The position numbers and the translations under genes are program-made. This document shows positions 8,301 through 16,446 of a stretch of 64,000 nucleotides of DNA, piece by piece. The notes below the pieces were generated by a model. That model saw nothing but the letters and a program-made list of their open reading frames with translations, was not told the DNA's origin and did not search any database. The first letter of the stretch is position 1; the number at the start of each line of letters is the position of its first letter. This DNA is from Mycobacterium spongiae. GTDB lineage: Bacteria; Actinomycetota; Actinomycetes; Mycobacteriales; Mycobacteriaceae. Location: NCBI RefSeq assembly GCF_018278905.1, contig NZ_CP046600.1, positions 1,612,001 to 1,676,000 on the forward strand, read 5' to 3'.

Positions 8301-8465
8301 CTCAATGTCGGCGCACTTACCTCCGGGCTACGGAACTTCGGCAGCGCGGTTTCGGGCCTCGGTAACGTGGGTACGCTCCCGTTCATCCTCAACAGCCAGG
8401 TCTCCGGCTTCGGAAACATCGGTTTCGACGTCAGCGGGTTCTTGTTCGAGGGCACCACGCCGTAA
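5391..8465 (+). CDS. PPE-MPTR family protein with two additional tandem-repeat arrays
   Basis: The protein is 1024 residues; GGGAGG lies 9 bases before ATG 5391. The PPE domain covers about residues 1-180 ([12 protein letters not shown]; helix-turn [11 protein letters not shown] holding the WxG motif). No GxxSVPxxW motif follows, so it belongs to the MPTR sublineage. Residues about 210-422 are NxGxxNxG-type repeats. Residues about 464-619 are six 26-residue units with core [10 protein letters not shown], and residues about 744-893 are six 25-residue units with core [20 protein letters not shown]. NxG-type repeats return near the C-terminus (from about residue 923). PPE proteins are exported by type VII secretion to the cell surface. 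No PE partner or esx gene adjoins it, so its secretion partner is elsewhere. The gene sits between Rv3060c-like and cyp136 genes, where I recall no PPE gene in M. tuberculosis. Confidence 0.95.
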   Translation: MSFAVLPPEINSLRIFSGAGPEPMLAASAAWDGLAAELASAAGSFDSLTSSLAAEAWQGPAAAAMAAAAAPYVGWLGATAAQAEQTALQARTMTAAFEAVRAATVNPLMIAANRSQLVSLVMSNLFGQNAPAIAAAEAVYEQMWAQDVAAMVGYHAGASSVVSALTPFARPLQSLAGVPAQLAATVPALGSGGAAPAAATAATVRTIRVNLGFGNLGSSNVGNGNFGRLNFGDGNVGSSNFGFGNSGNSNIGPGNFGNTNFGFGNMGNANVGFANIGFGNFGFANNGVNNIGIGLIGNNQIGIGGLNSGINNIGLFNSGNGNIGFFNSGTGNFGIGNSGDYNTGLGNAGVANSGFFNVGSYNTGISNVGDANTGSVNPGSYNTGDGNVGSSNSGSYNLGDTNTGFVNSGNINTGAFNIGNMNNGFFWAGDEQGGITLGINTPDLTLPPINIPSIPIPGFDLPAITLPSLTIPAATTPPDITVGPFSLPEITLPSLTIPAATTPPDITVGPFSLPEITLPSLTIPAATTPADITVGPFSLPEITLPSLTIPAATTPADITVGPFSLPEITLPSLTIPAASTPADIVVGAFSLPEITLPSLTIPAASTPADIVVGGFTLPAVTVPALTTPSLRFDGFTGPEIFIRGFEFPSIIIPSVFGGGSILTPGLPVPVAVITGGILGGSTISIPLIGIGPFSVGVTSILPPSVPGTNGSISDFVIPPFSITPFSTPTISLEGPFFIPGIGIGGFTLPQVGIPEITTAPLTIPAVDVGGFTLPQVGIPEITTPPFTIPPLDLGGFTLPQVGIPEITTPPFTIPPVDLGGFTLPQVGIPEITTPPFTIPPLDVGGFTLPQVGIPEITTPPFTIPPVDLGGFTLPQVSIPEITTPPFTLPSIGIGGFDTPEVNVPSITLPATDIAQFVIPPGPGFFNTSDGPSSGFFNTGTGSSSGFGNNGAGLSGWFNASVDGLPFGSGFLNVGALTSGLRNFGSAVSGLGNVGTLPFILNSQVSGFGNIGFDVSGFLFEGTTP
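6019..6656 (+). repeat. MPTR repeats (NxGxxNxG) in the PPE gene
   Basis: Some 200 codons of near-pentapeptide repeats with Asn-x-Gly periodicity (for example [16 protein letters not shown]). This is the defining repeat of the MPTR subfamily and probably folds as a beta-helix. Unlike the downstream arrays, the DNA repeats are diverged. Confidence 0.85.
6780..7247 (+). repeat. Six tandem 78-bp units in the PPE gene
   Basis: Units begin at 6780, 6858, 6936, 7014, 7092 and 7170, each 26 codons long ([14 protein letters not shown] followed by [12 protein letters not shown] or close variants). The middle units are almost identical at the DNA level, including synonymous positions, which points to recent expansion or gene conversion. 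Confidence 0.9.
7620..8069 (+). repeat. Six tandem 75-bp units in the PPE gene
   Basis: Units begin at 7620, 7695, 7770, 7845, 7920 and 7995, each 25 codons ([16 protein letters not shown] then PFTIPPLDL or variants). The middle copies are nearly identical in DNA. The unit length and sequence differ from the 78-bp array, although both encode Pro at regular spacing in a G-F-x-L-P-x-I-x-x-P pattern. Confidence 0.9.
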
Positions 8466-8522
8466 CGGCCCCTCGCGCTGTTCTATGCCGACAGGCAGGT
8501 GCGACAGCGGCTGGCGGAGGGA

Positions 8523-9998
8523 TCAGAGCGGACGCAGGACGATCGGCATTCCGTCCAGGGGGATCGGCATGCCGCCGTAGTCCCAGCGTGGTTGATAGTC
8601 GGGTCGGGCGAGCTCGAGCCGATAGCGGCGCAGCAGCCGGTGCAGGACGGTCTTGACCTCCAGCTGGCCGAACACCATTCCAATGCACTTGTGCGCGCCA
8701 CCGCCGAACGGCGCGAAGGCATACCGATGCCGCTTGTGCTCCGCGCGGGGCTCGGCAAAGCGGTCCGGGTCGAACTTGTCTGGCTCGGTCCACAATTCAG
8801 GTAGCCGGTGGTTCATGCCGGGCCAGATCGTGATGTTCGTTCCGGCTGGTATGTAGTAGCCCAGCAGTTCGGTGTCCCGAACGGCCTGGCGCATGTTGAA
8901 CGGCAGCGGGGTGACCATCCGCAGCGACTCGTTCATGACCAGCTCAAGTGTCTCGAGCTTCTCCAGCGACTCGATGTCCAGCGGACCGTCGCCGAGCCGG
9001 GCCGACTCGTCGCGCGCCCGCGCTTGCCACTCCGGGTGTGCGGCTAGGTGGTAGGCCATCGTGGTCGTCGTCGAGGTGGAGGTGTCGTGGGCGGCCATCA
9101 TCAAGAAGATCATGTGGTTGACGATGTCCTGGTCGGTGAACCTGTTGCCGTCCTCGTCTTCGGTTTGGCACAACACCGTGAGCATGTCGGTGCCGACGGC
9201 GTTGCGCCGCTCTTCGACGCGGGCGATGAAGTACTCCTCGAGCAGCGCTCGGGCGCGCAGGCCGCGCCACCATTTGAATGGCGGGACGCCACGGCGAATG
9301 ACGGCGCCGCCGGAACGGGTGGTCGTTGTGAAGGCCCGATTCACGGTGGTGACCAGGTCGTGGTCGGCACCGGGCGGATGCCCCATGAACACCAGTGACG
9401 CGATGTCGAGGGTGAGCTCCTTCATCGCGGGATGAAAGAGGAACCGGGCGTCGTTGGTCGGCCACTGCGCCACGAGAGACGTCGCGACGTGGTCGATGTG
9501 TTCGACGTAGCCGCTCAACCGAGTGCGGGTGAAGGCCTCTTGCATGATGCGGCGGTGGTACATGTGCTCTTCAAAGTCCAGCAGCATCAGACCGCGTCTG
9601 AAGAATGGGCCGATGACATCGCGCCACCCCCGCTGGGAAAAGTCCTTGTTTTTGTTCGTGAACACGGCCTGGGTGGCGTCGGGTCCCAGGGCCGCCACCG
9701 ACGACAGGACCTTTGACTCGGCATAAACCAGCGGACCCTGCGTTCGATACAAGAACAGCGGATAGTCGGGTCCCTCGCGAAACAACTCGATGAGGTGACC
9801 GATGACGGGCAGGCCGGAATCGCCGAGGACCGGCTTGAGGCCGCTGCCGACCGGTGGTTCGGCCAGCGCCTTGGTCTTCCACTCGTGGGCGAGCAGCCAC
9901 TTTTCCACCGATCCCATGCCGGGGATGGTGTTGAGAGTTGGGGTGTATCGGCGCCGCGCCTGATCGAGCAGGTAGCGCGAGGTGCTAATCGTTTCCAA
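8523..9998 (-). CDS. cyp136: Cytochrome P450, CYP136 family
   Basis: The protein is 491 residues from a TTG at 9998 with AAGGGAG at 10005-10011; M. tuberculosis Cyp136 is about the same length, which supports this start over the in-frame ATG at 10049. Visible P450 features are the I-helix AAHDTSTSTTTT (with the Asp-Thr oxygen-activation pair), the K-helix ExxR (NESLRM), and the haem loop FAPFGGGAHKCIGM with the Cys thiolate ligand. The early half contains the SGLKPVLGDSGLPVIGH proline-rich segment. The physiological substrate is unknown, although the family resembles sterol and lipid P450s. It is divergent from a TetR gene, which may control it, and convergent with the PPE gene. Confidence 0.93.
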   Translation of the reverse strand: METISTSRYLLDQARRRYTPTLNTIPGMGSVEKWLLAHEWKTKALAEPPVGSGLKPVLGDSGLPVIGHLIELFREGPDYPLFLYRTQGPLVYAESKVLSSVAALGPDATQAVFTNKNKDFSQRGWRDVIGPFFRRGLMLLDFEEHMYHRRIMQEAFTRTRLSGYVEHIDHVATSLVAQWPTNDARFLFHPAMKELTLDIASLVFMGHPPGADHDLVTTVNRAFTTTTRSGGAVIRRGVPPFKWWRGLRARALLEEYFIARVEERRNAVGTDMLTVLCQTEDEDGNRFTDQDIVNHMIFLMMAAHDTSTSTTTTMAYHLAAHPEWQARARDESARLGDGPLDIESLEKLETLELVMNESLRMVTPLPFNMRQAVRDTELLGYYIPAGTNITIWPGMNHRLPELWTEPDKFDPDRFAEPRAEHKRHRYAFAPFGGGAHKCIGMVFGQLEVKTVLHRLLRRYRLELARPDYQPRWDYGGMPIPLDGMPIVLRPL

Positions 9999-10102
9999 CG
10001 GACGCTCCCTTGCGTTCCCGGTACTGGAGACATCGCTTCTGGGTAACAATACTTCGGACTGACCTGACGCCTGTCAAGTTTCTTTTCGGCTAGCCTGCTG
10101 CA

Positions 10103-10768
10103 ATGGTGGGGAGAGTGAGTACGTCCGCCACGTACAGAGATCAAGCGGCGCCGGTAACGCGACGAGGCACGAGGCAGCGACGGGCGATTCTGCAGGCGCT
10201 ACACGAGTTGTTGCGGGAACAGCCGTTCGCGGAGATCGCGGTGAGCACCATCAGCGAGCGCGCCGGGGTGGGCCGATCCGCCTTCTACTTTTACTTCGAC
10301 TCCAAATATTCGGTGCTCGCGCAGCTCTTGGCCGACGTCACCGACGCGTTGGATGAGCGCACCCAGGCATTGGCCCCGCGCAGCCGTGACGAGTCGCCCG
10401 CGGACGCCGCGAAGCGACTAGTCGGCGGTGCGGCCGCCGCGTTCGGAGGCAACGACCCGGTGATTACGGCCTGTGTTCTGGCCCGCCATACCGACAGCAA
10501 GATCCAAGAACTCCTGACCCAGCAATCCGACCGGGTGGTCGACCGGATCGTCGCCGCCGTCAACGACGAGATCAAGGCCGGGACCGCACACCCGATCAGT
10601 GATGACATTCCCGCGCTGGTCCGCACGTTGGCGACCACCACTGCGCTCATGCTCTCCGGCGAGACCTTCTTTCTTGACCGTGACCGTGACCTACAGCGTG
10701 GTCTGCGAGTCCTCGAGCGGCTCTGGCTGAGCGCTGTGTGGGGCGAGCGGGGTGGCGAGCAGGGTTAG
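10103..10768 (+). CDS. TetR-family regulator (Rv3058c-like), divergent from cyp136
   Basis: 221 residues. The N-terminal TetR helix-turn-helix is at about residues 20-66 (RRAILQALHELLREQPFAEIAVSTISERAGVGRSAFYFYFDSK). The C-terminal part is helical, includes a DPVITACVLARHTDSKIQELL helix, and is likely a small-molecule pocket. The 104-bp gap to the cyp136 start at 9998 makes a shared divergent control region likely. The SDR gene starts 35 bp after its stop on the same strand, so the two may be one transcript. Confidence 0.88.
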   Translation: MVGRVSTSATYRDQAAPVTRRGTRQRRAILQALHELLREQPFAEIAVSTISERAGVGRSAFYFYFDSKYSVLAQLLADVTDALDERTQALAPRSRDESPADAAKRLVGGAAAAFGGNDPVITACVLARHTDSKIQELLTQQSDRVVDRIVAAVNDEIKAGTAHPISDDIPALVRTLATTTALMLSGETFFLDRDRDLQRGLRVLERLWLSAVWGERGGEQG

Positions 10769-10803
10769 GCACAGCGGCGAGCTACCGCCGGTAGGGTCGC
10801 CCC

Positions 10804-11664
10804 ATGGCGGCAGCCGAACTGTACTTCGCGGGGAAGCGGTGTCTTGTCACCGGCGCCGCCAGCGGCATTGGCCGAGCCACCGCGTTGCGGCTGGCCACCC
10901 AGGGCGCCGAGCTGTATCTGACTGACCGGGACTCGGATGGATTGGCGCGGACCGTGTCCGACGCCCGCGCGCTGGGCGCGCGGGTCGCTGAGCATCGGGC
11001 TCTTGACATCGCCGACTATCACGAGGTGGCCGCGTTCGCGGCCGACATCCACGCGCGGCATCCCAGCATGGATGTCGTGATGAATATCGCCGGGATAGCG
11101 GCCTGGGGCACTATCGATCAGCTCACGCACGAGCAGTGGAGCAAGATCGTCGCGACCAACCTGATGGGGCCGATCCACGTCATCGAGGCGTTCGTTCCGG
11201 CCATGGTGGCGGCTGGGCGGGGCGGCCATTTGGTCAATGTGTCCTCGGCGGCCGGGCTGGTCGCGCTGCCATGGCATGCGGCATACAGCGCCAGCAAGTA
11301 CGGGTTGCGTGGGTTGTCCGAGGTGTTGAGATTCGACTTGGACCGGCATCGCATTGGGGTGTCGGTCGTGGTGCCGGGGGCGGTGCGGACGCCGCTGGTC
11401 GACACGGTGGAGATCGCCGGCGTCGACCGCGATCACCCCAGAGTGAGCCGTTGGGTCGAGCGTTTCGGCAGTCATGCCATCACTCCGGAAAAGGCCGCCG
11501 AGAAGCTTCTGGTGGGGGTCGCGAAAAACCGGTACCTGATCTACACATCGGCCGACATCTGGGCGCTGTATGCCTTCAAGCGGTTGGCTTGGTGGCCTTA
11601 CAGCCAGGCCATGCGTCGGATCAACGTGGTCTTCACTCGCGCGCTTCGGCCCAGCCCGCCCTGA
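10804..11664 (+). CDS. Short-chain dehydrogenase/reductase (Rv3057c-like)
   Basis: 286 residues with a classical SDR pattern: cofactor-binding TGAASGIGRAT near residue 18, NIAGIAAWG near residue 96, catalytic Ser in SSAAGLVALPWHAAYSASKYGLRG (Ser, then YxxxK), and PGAVRTPLV after it. Asp in LTDRDSDG after the second strand suggests NAD(H). The C-terminal tail (RYLIYTSADIWALYAFKRLAWWPYSQAM) is hydrophobic and may associate with the membrane. The substrate is unknown; its position beside the TetR and cyp136 genes suggests joint lipid or alcohol oxidation. Confidence 0.88.
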   Translation: MAAAELYFAGKRCLVTGAASGIGRATALRLATQGAELYLTDRDSDGLARTVSDARALGARVAEHRALDIADYHEVAAFAADIHARHPSMDVVMNIAGIAAWGTIDQLTHEQWSKIVATNLMGPIHVIEAFVPAMVAAGRGGHLVNVSSAAGLVALPWHAAYSASKYGLRGLSEVLRFDLDRHRIGVSVVVPGAVRTPLVDTVEIAGVDRDHPRVSRWVERFGSHAITPEKAAEKLLVGVAKNRYLIYTSADIWALYAFKRLAWWPYSQAMRRINVVFTRALRPSPP

Positions 11665-11678
11665 GTCTGGGAGGCCCG

Positions 11679-12272
11679 TCACCGCCCGGCGAGCTTGCGC
11701 GCCAGACTCTCCCAGGCGTCGCCCAGCGTTTCGAGGGTCTGGCCGCCGTCATTGAGTTGATGCTCGACGTAGTCGGCGTCGAGGAGGGCCAACAGGGCGT
11801 CGGTCTGGGCATCAAGATCGCCGCTGGTCTGCGCCGAGGCCAGCAGCACCCGGACGTGCGTGCGCAGCACTGCAACGGGCGGGCCGTAGCGTGTGCGCGG
11901 ATCGCGATTGGCCGCTGACAGCAGCTCGTGGTGGGCGTGGACGAAGCGCAATCGCTCGCGGCCGAAGGCCAGCAGCCGATCCATCGGTGGCGCATCCGGG
12001 CCCAAGGGGGGCGGTCCAAAGAGGAATGCCTGTTGACTTGCGCGTTCATCCTCGTCGAGTAGCACCATCATCAAACCGGCCCGGCTGCCGAACCGCCGGA
12101 ACAGCGTGCCTTTGCCGACCCGGGCGGCTGCGGCAACGTCGTCCATGGTGACGGCGCCGGCGCCGTTCTTGGCGACCAGGCTGCGCGCGGCGTCCAGGAG
12201 TAGTGCACGGTTGCGCGCCGCGTCGCTGCGCTCGTGTGCGGGCTCGGTGTTCGGTTCGGGTACGACAGCCAT
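11679..12272 (-). CDS. TetR-family regulator (Rv3055-like)
   Basis: About 197 residues from ATG 12272 (a GTG at 12305 is an alternative). The HTH is at about residues 20-65 (RALLLDAARSLVAKNGAGAVTMDDVAAAARVGKGTLFRRFGSRAGL). The C-terminal region is a typical all-helical ligand domain with a pair of Met/Leu-rich helices. It is divergent from an FMN reductase gene, and a 22-bp inverted repeat lies between the two, which suits self-repression. Its 3' end is 14 bp from the convergent SDR; in M. tuberculosis the polymerase gene dinP lies here and is missing from this window. Confidence 0.88.
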   Translation of the reverse strand: MAVVPEPNTEPAHERSDAARNRALLLDAARSLVAKNGAGAVTMDDVAAAARVGKGTLFRRFGSRAGLMMVLLDEDERASQQAFLFGPPPLGPDAPPMDRLLAFGRERLRFVHAHHELLSAANRDPRTRYGPPVAVLRTHVRVLLASAQTSGDLDAQTDALLALLDADYVEHQLNDGGQTLETLGDAWESLARKLAGR

Positions 12273-12330
12273 GGGCAATCCGCCTGGCCGCTCGGTACCG
12301 CTCACACCCGAACTGTAGCGCGGTGGGAAT

Positions 12331-12352
12331 AAAACGGACCACAGTCCGTTTT
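12331..12352. promoter_or_regulatory. TetR-type operator between the Rv3055-like and Rv3054c-like genes
   Basis: Perfect 9-bp arms AAAACGGAC (12331-12339) and GTCCGTTTT (12344-12352) around the 4-bp spacer CACA. The site is 58 bp upstream of the TetR ATG and 44 bp upstream of the reductase GTG. Its size and central position match TetR-family operators, so the local TetR protein is the likely binder. Confidence 0.7.
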
Positions 12353-12396
12353 TGTCATGCAAAGATAGAGCTCGACGAGCGAAGGGTAAGGGAACT

Positions 12397-12969
12397 GTGT
12401 CTGCGTCCAAATCCGACATCACCATCGTGGCGCTAGTGGGAAGCTTGCGCGCCTCATCGATCAACCGCCAGATCGCGGAGCTGGCCGCAACGCTCGCTCC
12501 GGACGGTGTGACCATCGCCGTCTTTGAGGGCCTGGGAGATCTGCCGTTCTACAACGAGGACATCGACGACGCGGTCAACAGCGCGGTCGAGCAGGTACCT
12601 GGACCGGTTGCCGCGCTGCGAACTGCGGCGGGCGCCGCGGATGCCGCGCTGGTGGTCACCCCCGAGTACAACGGCAGCATTCCCGCGGTCATCAAGAACG
12701 CGATCGACTGGCTATCGCGGCCTTTCGGCAACGGCGCGTTGAAGAACAAGCCGCTGGCGGTCATCGGCGGGGCAATGGGCCGCTACGGCGGGGTCTGGGC
12801 GCATGACGAGACCCGCAAGTCGTTCGGAATTGCCGGTAGCAGGGTGATCGACACGATCAAACTCTCGGTACCGTTTCAGACTCTCGATGGTAAGGCCCCG
12901 GCGGACGACGCCGAACTCGCGGCGAATGTGCGCGACGTGGTCGGCAAGCTCGTCGCCGAGGTCAGCTGA
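12397..12969 (+). CDS. NADPH-dependent FMN reductase / quinone reductase (Rv3054c-like)
   Basis: 190 residues from GTG 12397, preceded by a purine-rich GAAGGGTAAGGGA stretch. Flavodoxin-like fold: ALVGSLRASSINRQIAEL (phosphate-binding loop of FMN) near the N-terminus, TPEYNGSIPAVIKNAIDWLSRP (the PEYN signature of the family) in the middle, and GGAMGRYGGVWAHDETRKSF after it. Family members reduce FMN, quinones or chromate with NAD(P)H and are often induced by electrophiles. The neighbouring TetR gene and shared operator suggest induction by a reactive or quinone-like ligand. Confidence 0.9.
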   Translation: MSASKSDITIVALVGSLRASSINRQIAELAATLAPDGVTIAVFEGLGDLPFYNEDIDDAVNSAVEQVPGPVAALRTAAGAADAALVVTPEYNGSIPAVIKNAIDWLSRPFGNGALKNKPLAVIGGAMGRYGGVWAHDETRKSFGIAGSRVIDTIKLSVPFQTLDGKAPADDAELAANVRDVVGKLVAEVS

Positions 12970-13160
12970 GCGGCTGCCCGCAATCTTCAGACTTTGCTGG
13001 CTGGGGTCGCATGGGCGCCGCTGCGCTGGTGGCGCCGGCTGATCAAGGCGGTGTCGGTGGTGGCTGATATACCGGTGCCCATGGGTACCTGCAGCGGATG
13101 TTGTGATCTGCGACACGCCGAGGCTGCATCCACGAGAGGCTTACGACCAGGGAATTTCAG

Positions 13161-13180
13161 AAATGTTATTCGGAACATTT
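13161..13180. promoter_or_regulatory. Inverted repeat upstream of nrdH
   Basis: AAATGTT (13161-13167), spacer ATTCGG, AACATTT (13174-13180): perfect 7-bp arms in AT-rich DNA, 22 bp before the NrdR-like box. It may be a second regulator's site in the nrdHIE promoter. No known mycobacterial consensus is matched with certainty. Confidence 0.4.
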
Positions 13181-13201
13181 TGTATCTCTTCTCGTTGTCA
13201 C

Positions 13202-13217
13202 CCCCTAGGTGTAGTGT
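13202..13217. promoter_or_regulatory. nrdH: NrdR-box-like site upstream of nrdHIE
   Basis: CCCCTAGGTGTAGTGT fits the right half of the NrdR box (ends TAGTGT) and closely matches a site at the nrdF2 promoter (18930-18945). A clear second box at the expected helical spacing upstream is not evident. NrdR is the zinc-finger/ATP-cone repressor of ribonucleotide reductase genes. Confidence 0.5.
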
Positions 13218-13432
13218 TTTGGGCACCGGCAGATCCCAGGTTCACCAGGTCCCACCACGCGCTCGGGGCTCGATGAGGTTCTCGGAATCGGTATCGCCAG
13301 GTCGCCAGACCGGGTGTGCCGAACGATGGGATTCGGGGTTTGACGGTCCGCTGAACTTAGCGCAGATGCACGACCCGAATAGTTGCCAGTCCTCGTCGAG
13401 TTCCCTACCTTCCGCAAAGGAGCGGTACACCC

Positions 13433-13672
13433 ATGACCATCACCGTCTACACCAAGCCCGCATGTGTGCAGTGCAGTGCGACCTACAAGGCCCTGGACAA
13501 GCATGGGCTGAGCTATCAGAAGGTCGACATCAGCCTGGATTCCGAGGCGCGGGATTACGTGATGGCGCTGGGCTATCTGCAGGCTCCCGTCGTGGTGGCC
13601 GATCACGACCACTGGTCGGGCTTCCGGCCGGACCGCATCAGCGCGCTCGCCGGATCCGCCCTGAGCGCCTAG
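13433..13672 (+). CDS. nrdH: Glutaredoxin-like electron donor for class Ib ribonucleotide reductase
   Basis: 79 residues. The redox motif CVQC lies at residues 11-14 ([18 protein letters not shown]) and GYLQAPVVV holds the cis-Pro; the WSGFRPDRI tail is characteristic of NrdH. AAAGGAG precedes ATG 13433 at good spacing. NrdH is reduced by thioredoxin reductase and reduces NrdE. It is the first gene of nrdHIE. Confidence 0.97.
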   Translation: MTITVYTKPACVQCSATYKALDKHGLSYQKVDISLDSEARDYVMALGYLQAPVVVADHDHWSGFRPDRISALAGSALSA

Positions 13673-13706
13673 CTCGACGGACGGCAGGGTAAGCAAGGAG
13701 GTTGCG

Positions 13707-14204
13707 GTGCCCAGGGATATCAGGGACATCAGGGATGGCAGGGGCCCCAACCTGGTCTATTTCTCCAGCGTGTCGGAGAACACCCATCGCTTCGTGCAGA
13801 AGCTGGGTGTTCCCGCCACGCGGATACCGCTGCGTGGTCGTATCGAGGTAGACCAGCCGTACGTGCTGATCCTGCCCACGTACGGGGGTGGCCGGGCAAC
13901 CTCCAACCTCTCGACTGTTCACACCGGCGGCTATGTCCCTAAGCAGGTCATCGCCTTCTTGAATCACGAGCACAACCGGTCGCTGATCCGTGGCGTCATC
14001 GCTGCGGGCGACAACAACTTTGGTGTCGAATTCGCCTACGCGGGCAACGTGGTCTCCCGTAAGTGCGGGGTTCCCTACCTCTACCGCTTCGAACTATGGG
14101 GTACTGAGGACGACGTCGCCGCGGTCCGCGCGGGCTTAGGAAATTTCTGGGCTGAATCTTGGAAGGAACAAACGTGCCACCAACCGTCACTACAGAGCCT
14201 GTAA
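13707..14204 (+). CDS. nrdI: NrdI flavodoxin, activator of the class Ib Mn-tyrosyl radical
   Basis: 165 residues from GTG 13707 with AAGGAGG upstream. NrdI core: [19 protein letters not shown] (FMN phosphate loop), ILPTYGGG, and [10 protein letters not shown]. NrdI supplies oxidant to the dimanganese centre of NrdF. The N-terminus carries a short microrepeat (DIRDIRDGR, from three 9-bp copies at 13716-13742). A few residues are inserted after GGGRA and near the C-terminus relative to the M. tuberculosis protein as I recall it. Its last 31 bp overlap the nrdE start. Confidence 0.95.
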   Translation: MPRDIRDIRDGRGPNLVYFSSVSENTHRFVQKLGVPATRIPLRGRIEVDQPYVLILPTYGGGRATSNLSTVHTGGYVPKQVIAFLNHEHNRSLIRGVIAAGDNNFGVEFAYAGNVVSRKCGVPYLYRFELWGTEDDVAAVRAGLGNFWAESWKEQTCHQPSLQSL

Positions 14205-16351
14205 ACACGGGCGCGCACGCCCATCTTTCCGGAGGCTCGGCAGAGCTCGATTACCATGCGCTCAACGCCATGCTGAATCTGTACGACGCGGACGGCAAGA
14301 TTCAGTTCGACAAGGACCGCGAAGCCGCCCACGAGTACTTCCTGCAGCACGTCAACCAGAACACGGTCTTCTTCCACAACCAAGACGAGAAGCTTGACTA
14401 CCTGATCCGCGAGAACTACTACGAGCGTGAAGTCCTCGACCAATACTCGCGTAACTTTGTCAAATCGTTGCTGGATCGTGCCTACGCCAAGAAGTTTCGG
14501 TTCCCGACCTTCTTGGGCGCGTTCAAGTACTACACCTCGTACACGTTGAAGACCTTCGACGGGAAGCGTTATCTGGAGCGCTTCGAGGACCGGGTCGTCA
14601 TGGTGGCGCTCACGTTGGCGGCCGGCGACACCGGACTGGCCGAGAAGCTGGTCGACGAAATCATCGAAGGTCGGTTCCAGCCGGCCACCCCGACGTTCTT
14701 GAACTCGGGCAAGAAGCAGCGGGGTGAGCCGGTGAGCTGCTTTCTCCTGCGCATCGAGGACAACATGGAGTCGATCGGGCGCTCGATCAATTCCGCGTTG
14801 CAGCTGTCCAAACGCGGTGGGGGAGTCGCGCTGCTGCTGACCAACATCCGTGAGCATGGTGCGCCGATCAAGAACATCGAGAACCAATCATCGGGTGTGA
14901 TCCCGATCATGAAGCTGCTCGAGGATTCGTTCTCCTACGCCAACCAGCTGGGTGCGCGCCAGGGTGCCGGGGCGGTGTATCTGCACGCCCATCACCCCGA
15001 CATCTACCGCTTCCTGGACACCAAGCGGGAGAACGCGGACGAGAAGATCCGGATCAAGACGCTGAGCCTGGGGGTCGTGATCCCCGACATCACCTTCGAG
15101 CTGGCCAAGCGTAATGACGACATGTACTTGTTCTCGCCTTACGACGTCGAACGCGTCTACGGACTGCCGTTCGCCGACATCTCGGTGACCGAAAAGTATT
15201 ACGAGATGGTCGATGACGCGCGTATCCGCAAGACGAAGATCAAGGCGCGGGAGTTTTTCCAGACGTTGGCCGAATTGCAGTTCGAATCCGGCTACCCCTA
15301 CATCATGTTCGAGGACACGGTCCAGCGGGCCAATCCTATTGAAGGCAAGATCACGCACTCGAACCTGTGCTCGGAGATCCTGCAGGTGTCCACGGCCTCG
15401 TTGTTCAACGACGATCTGTCGTATGCCAAAGTAGGCAAGGACATTTCGTGCAACCTCGGATCGCTGAACATCGCCAAGACGATGGATTCCCCAGACTTCG
15501 CGCAGACGATCGAGGTGGCGATCCGTGCGCTGACGTCAGTGAGCGACCACACTCACATCACCTCGGTGCCCTCGATTGAGCAGGGTAACAACGACTCTCA
15601 CGCCATCGGCCTGGGGCAGATGAACCTGCACGGCTACCTGGCCCGCGAGAGTATCTTCTACGGTTCCGAAGAAGGCATCGACTTCACCAACATCTACTTC
15701 TATACCGTGCTCTACCACGCGCTGCGGGCCTCCAACCGCATCGCGCTCGAACGCGGTTCGCACTTCTTGGGTTTCGAGCGGTCCAAGTACGCGTCGGGGG
15801 AGTTCTTCGACAAATACACCGAGCAGATCTGGGAGCCGAAAACTGCGAAGGTGCGCCAGCTTTTCGCCGACGCTGACATCCGCATCCCAACGCAGGACGA
15901 TTGGCGGCGGCTGAAGGAGTCGGTCGCCGCGCACGGCATCTACAACCAGAACCTGCAGGCGGTGCCGCCGACCGGCTCGATCTCCTATATCAACCATTCG
16001 ACGTCGTCGATCCACCCGATCGTGTCGAAAGTCGAGATCCGCAAGGAAGGCAAGATCGGCCGGGTCTACTACCCGGCGCCGTTCATGACCAACGACAACC
16101 TGGAGTACTACCAGGACGCCTACGAGATTGGCTACGAGAAGATCATCGACACCTATGCGGCGGCCACTCAGCATGTGGATCAAGGGCTTTCGCTGACGTT
16201 GTTCTTCAAAGACACGGCCACCACCCGTGAGGTCAACAAGGCGCAGATCTACGCGTGGCGCAAGGGGATCAAGACGCTGTACTACATCCGGCTGCGGCAG
16301 ATGGCGCTGGAGGGCACCGAGGTCGACGGCTGCGTGTCCTGCATGCTGTAG
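14174..16351 (+). CDS. nrdE: Ribonucleoside-diphosphate reductase class Ib, alpha subunit
   Basis: 725 residues from GTG 14174; GGAAGG at 14161-14166 sets this start. The substrate-site cysteine is in [14 protein letters not shown], the radical cysteine region in [14 protein letters not shown], and the C-terminal shuttle pair in [26 protein letters not shown] and the [25 protein letters not shown] segment are strongly conserved. There is no N-terminal ATP cone, as expected for class Ib. It reduces ribonucleotides to deoxyribonucleotides with NrdF2 and NrdH; the gene overlaps nrdI. Confidence 0.98.
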   Translation: MPPTVTTEPVNTGAHAHLSGGSAELDYHALNAMLNLYDADGKIQFDKDREAAHEYFLQHVNQNTVFFHNQDEKLDYLIRENYYEREVLDQYSRNFVKSLLDRAYAKKFRFPTFLGAFKYYTSYTLKTFDGKRYLERFEDRVVMVALTLAAGDTGLAEKLVDEIIEGRFQPATPTFLNSGKKQRGEPVSCFLLRIEDNMESIGRSINSALQLSKRGGGVALLLTNIREHGAPIKNIENQSSGVIPIMKLLEDSFSYANQLGARQGAGAVYLHAHHPDIYRFLDTKRENADEKIRIKTLSLGVVIPDITFELAKRNDDMYLFSPYDVERVYGLPFADISVTEKYYEMVDDARIRKTKIKAREFFQTLAELQFESGYPYIMFEDTVQRANPIEGKITHSNLCSEILQVSTASLFNDDLSYAKVGKDISCNLGSLNIAKTMDSPDFAQTIEVAIRALTSVSDHTHITSVPSIEQGNNDSHAIGLGQMNLHGYLARESIFYGSEEGIDFTNIYFYTVLYHALRASNRIALERGSHFLGFERSKYASGEFFDKYTEQIWEPKTAKVRQLFADADIRIPTQDDWRRLKESVAAHGIYNQNLQAVPPTGSISYINHSTSSIHPIVSKVEIRKEGKIGRVYYPAPFMTNDNLEYYQDAYEIGYEKIIDTYAAATQHVDQGLSLTLFFKDTATTREVNKAQIYAWRKGIKTLYYIRLRQMALEGTEVDGCVSCML

Positions 16352-16446
16352 CACCAGCCTTCGGCTCCGGCTACGGCAACGATGGCCCGGTCTTCGCAGG
16401 TCAGCGGCCGCTACGCGGTAAGGTGTTGGGCGTGGGGAGAGTTGCC

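Larger units (their letters stand above)
12970..13432. other. 462-bp region upstream of nrdH
   Basis: No gene is supported. It holds an AT-rich patch at about 13155-13200 with an inverted repeat (13161-13180) and a NrdR-box-like site at 13202-13217, so it is the control region of nrdHIE. The transcribed leader to nrdH would then be about 200 nt long. Confidence 0.55.

Noticed and set aside
6575..8458. Long antisense open frame (627 codons) opposite the PPE gene
   Set aside because: It is the mirror of the repeats and the PPE frame has a clear ribosome-binding site, domain and codon pattern; the antisense protein is just repeated Gly-Val-Ile strings.
8466..8522. Intrinsic terminator between the PPE and cyp136 genes
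   Set aside because: Only loose GC-rich complementarity and no T-run was found in this 57-bp convergent gap.
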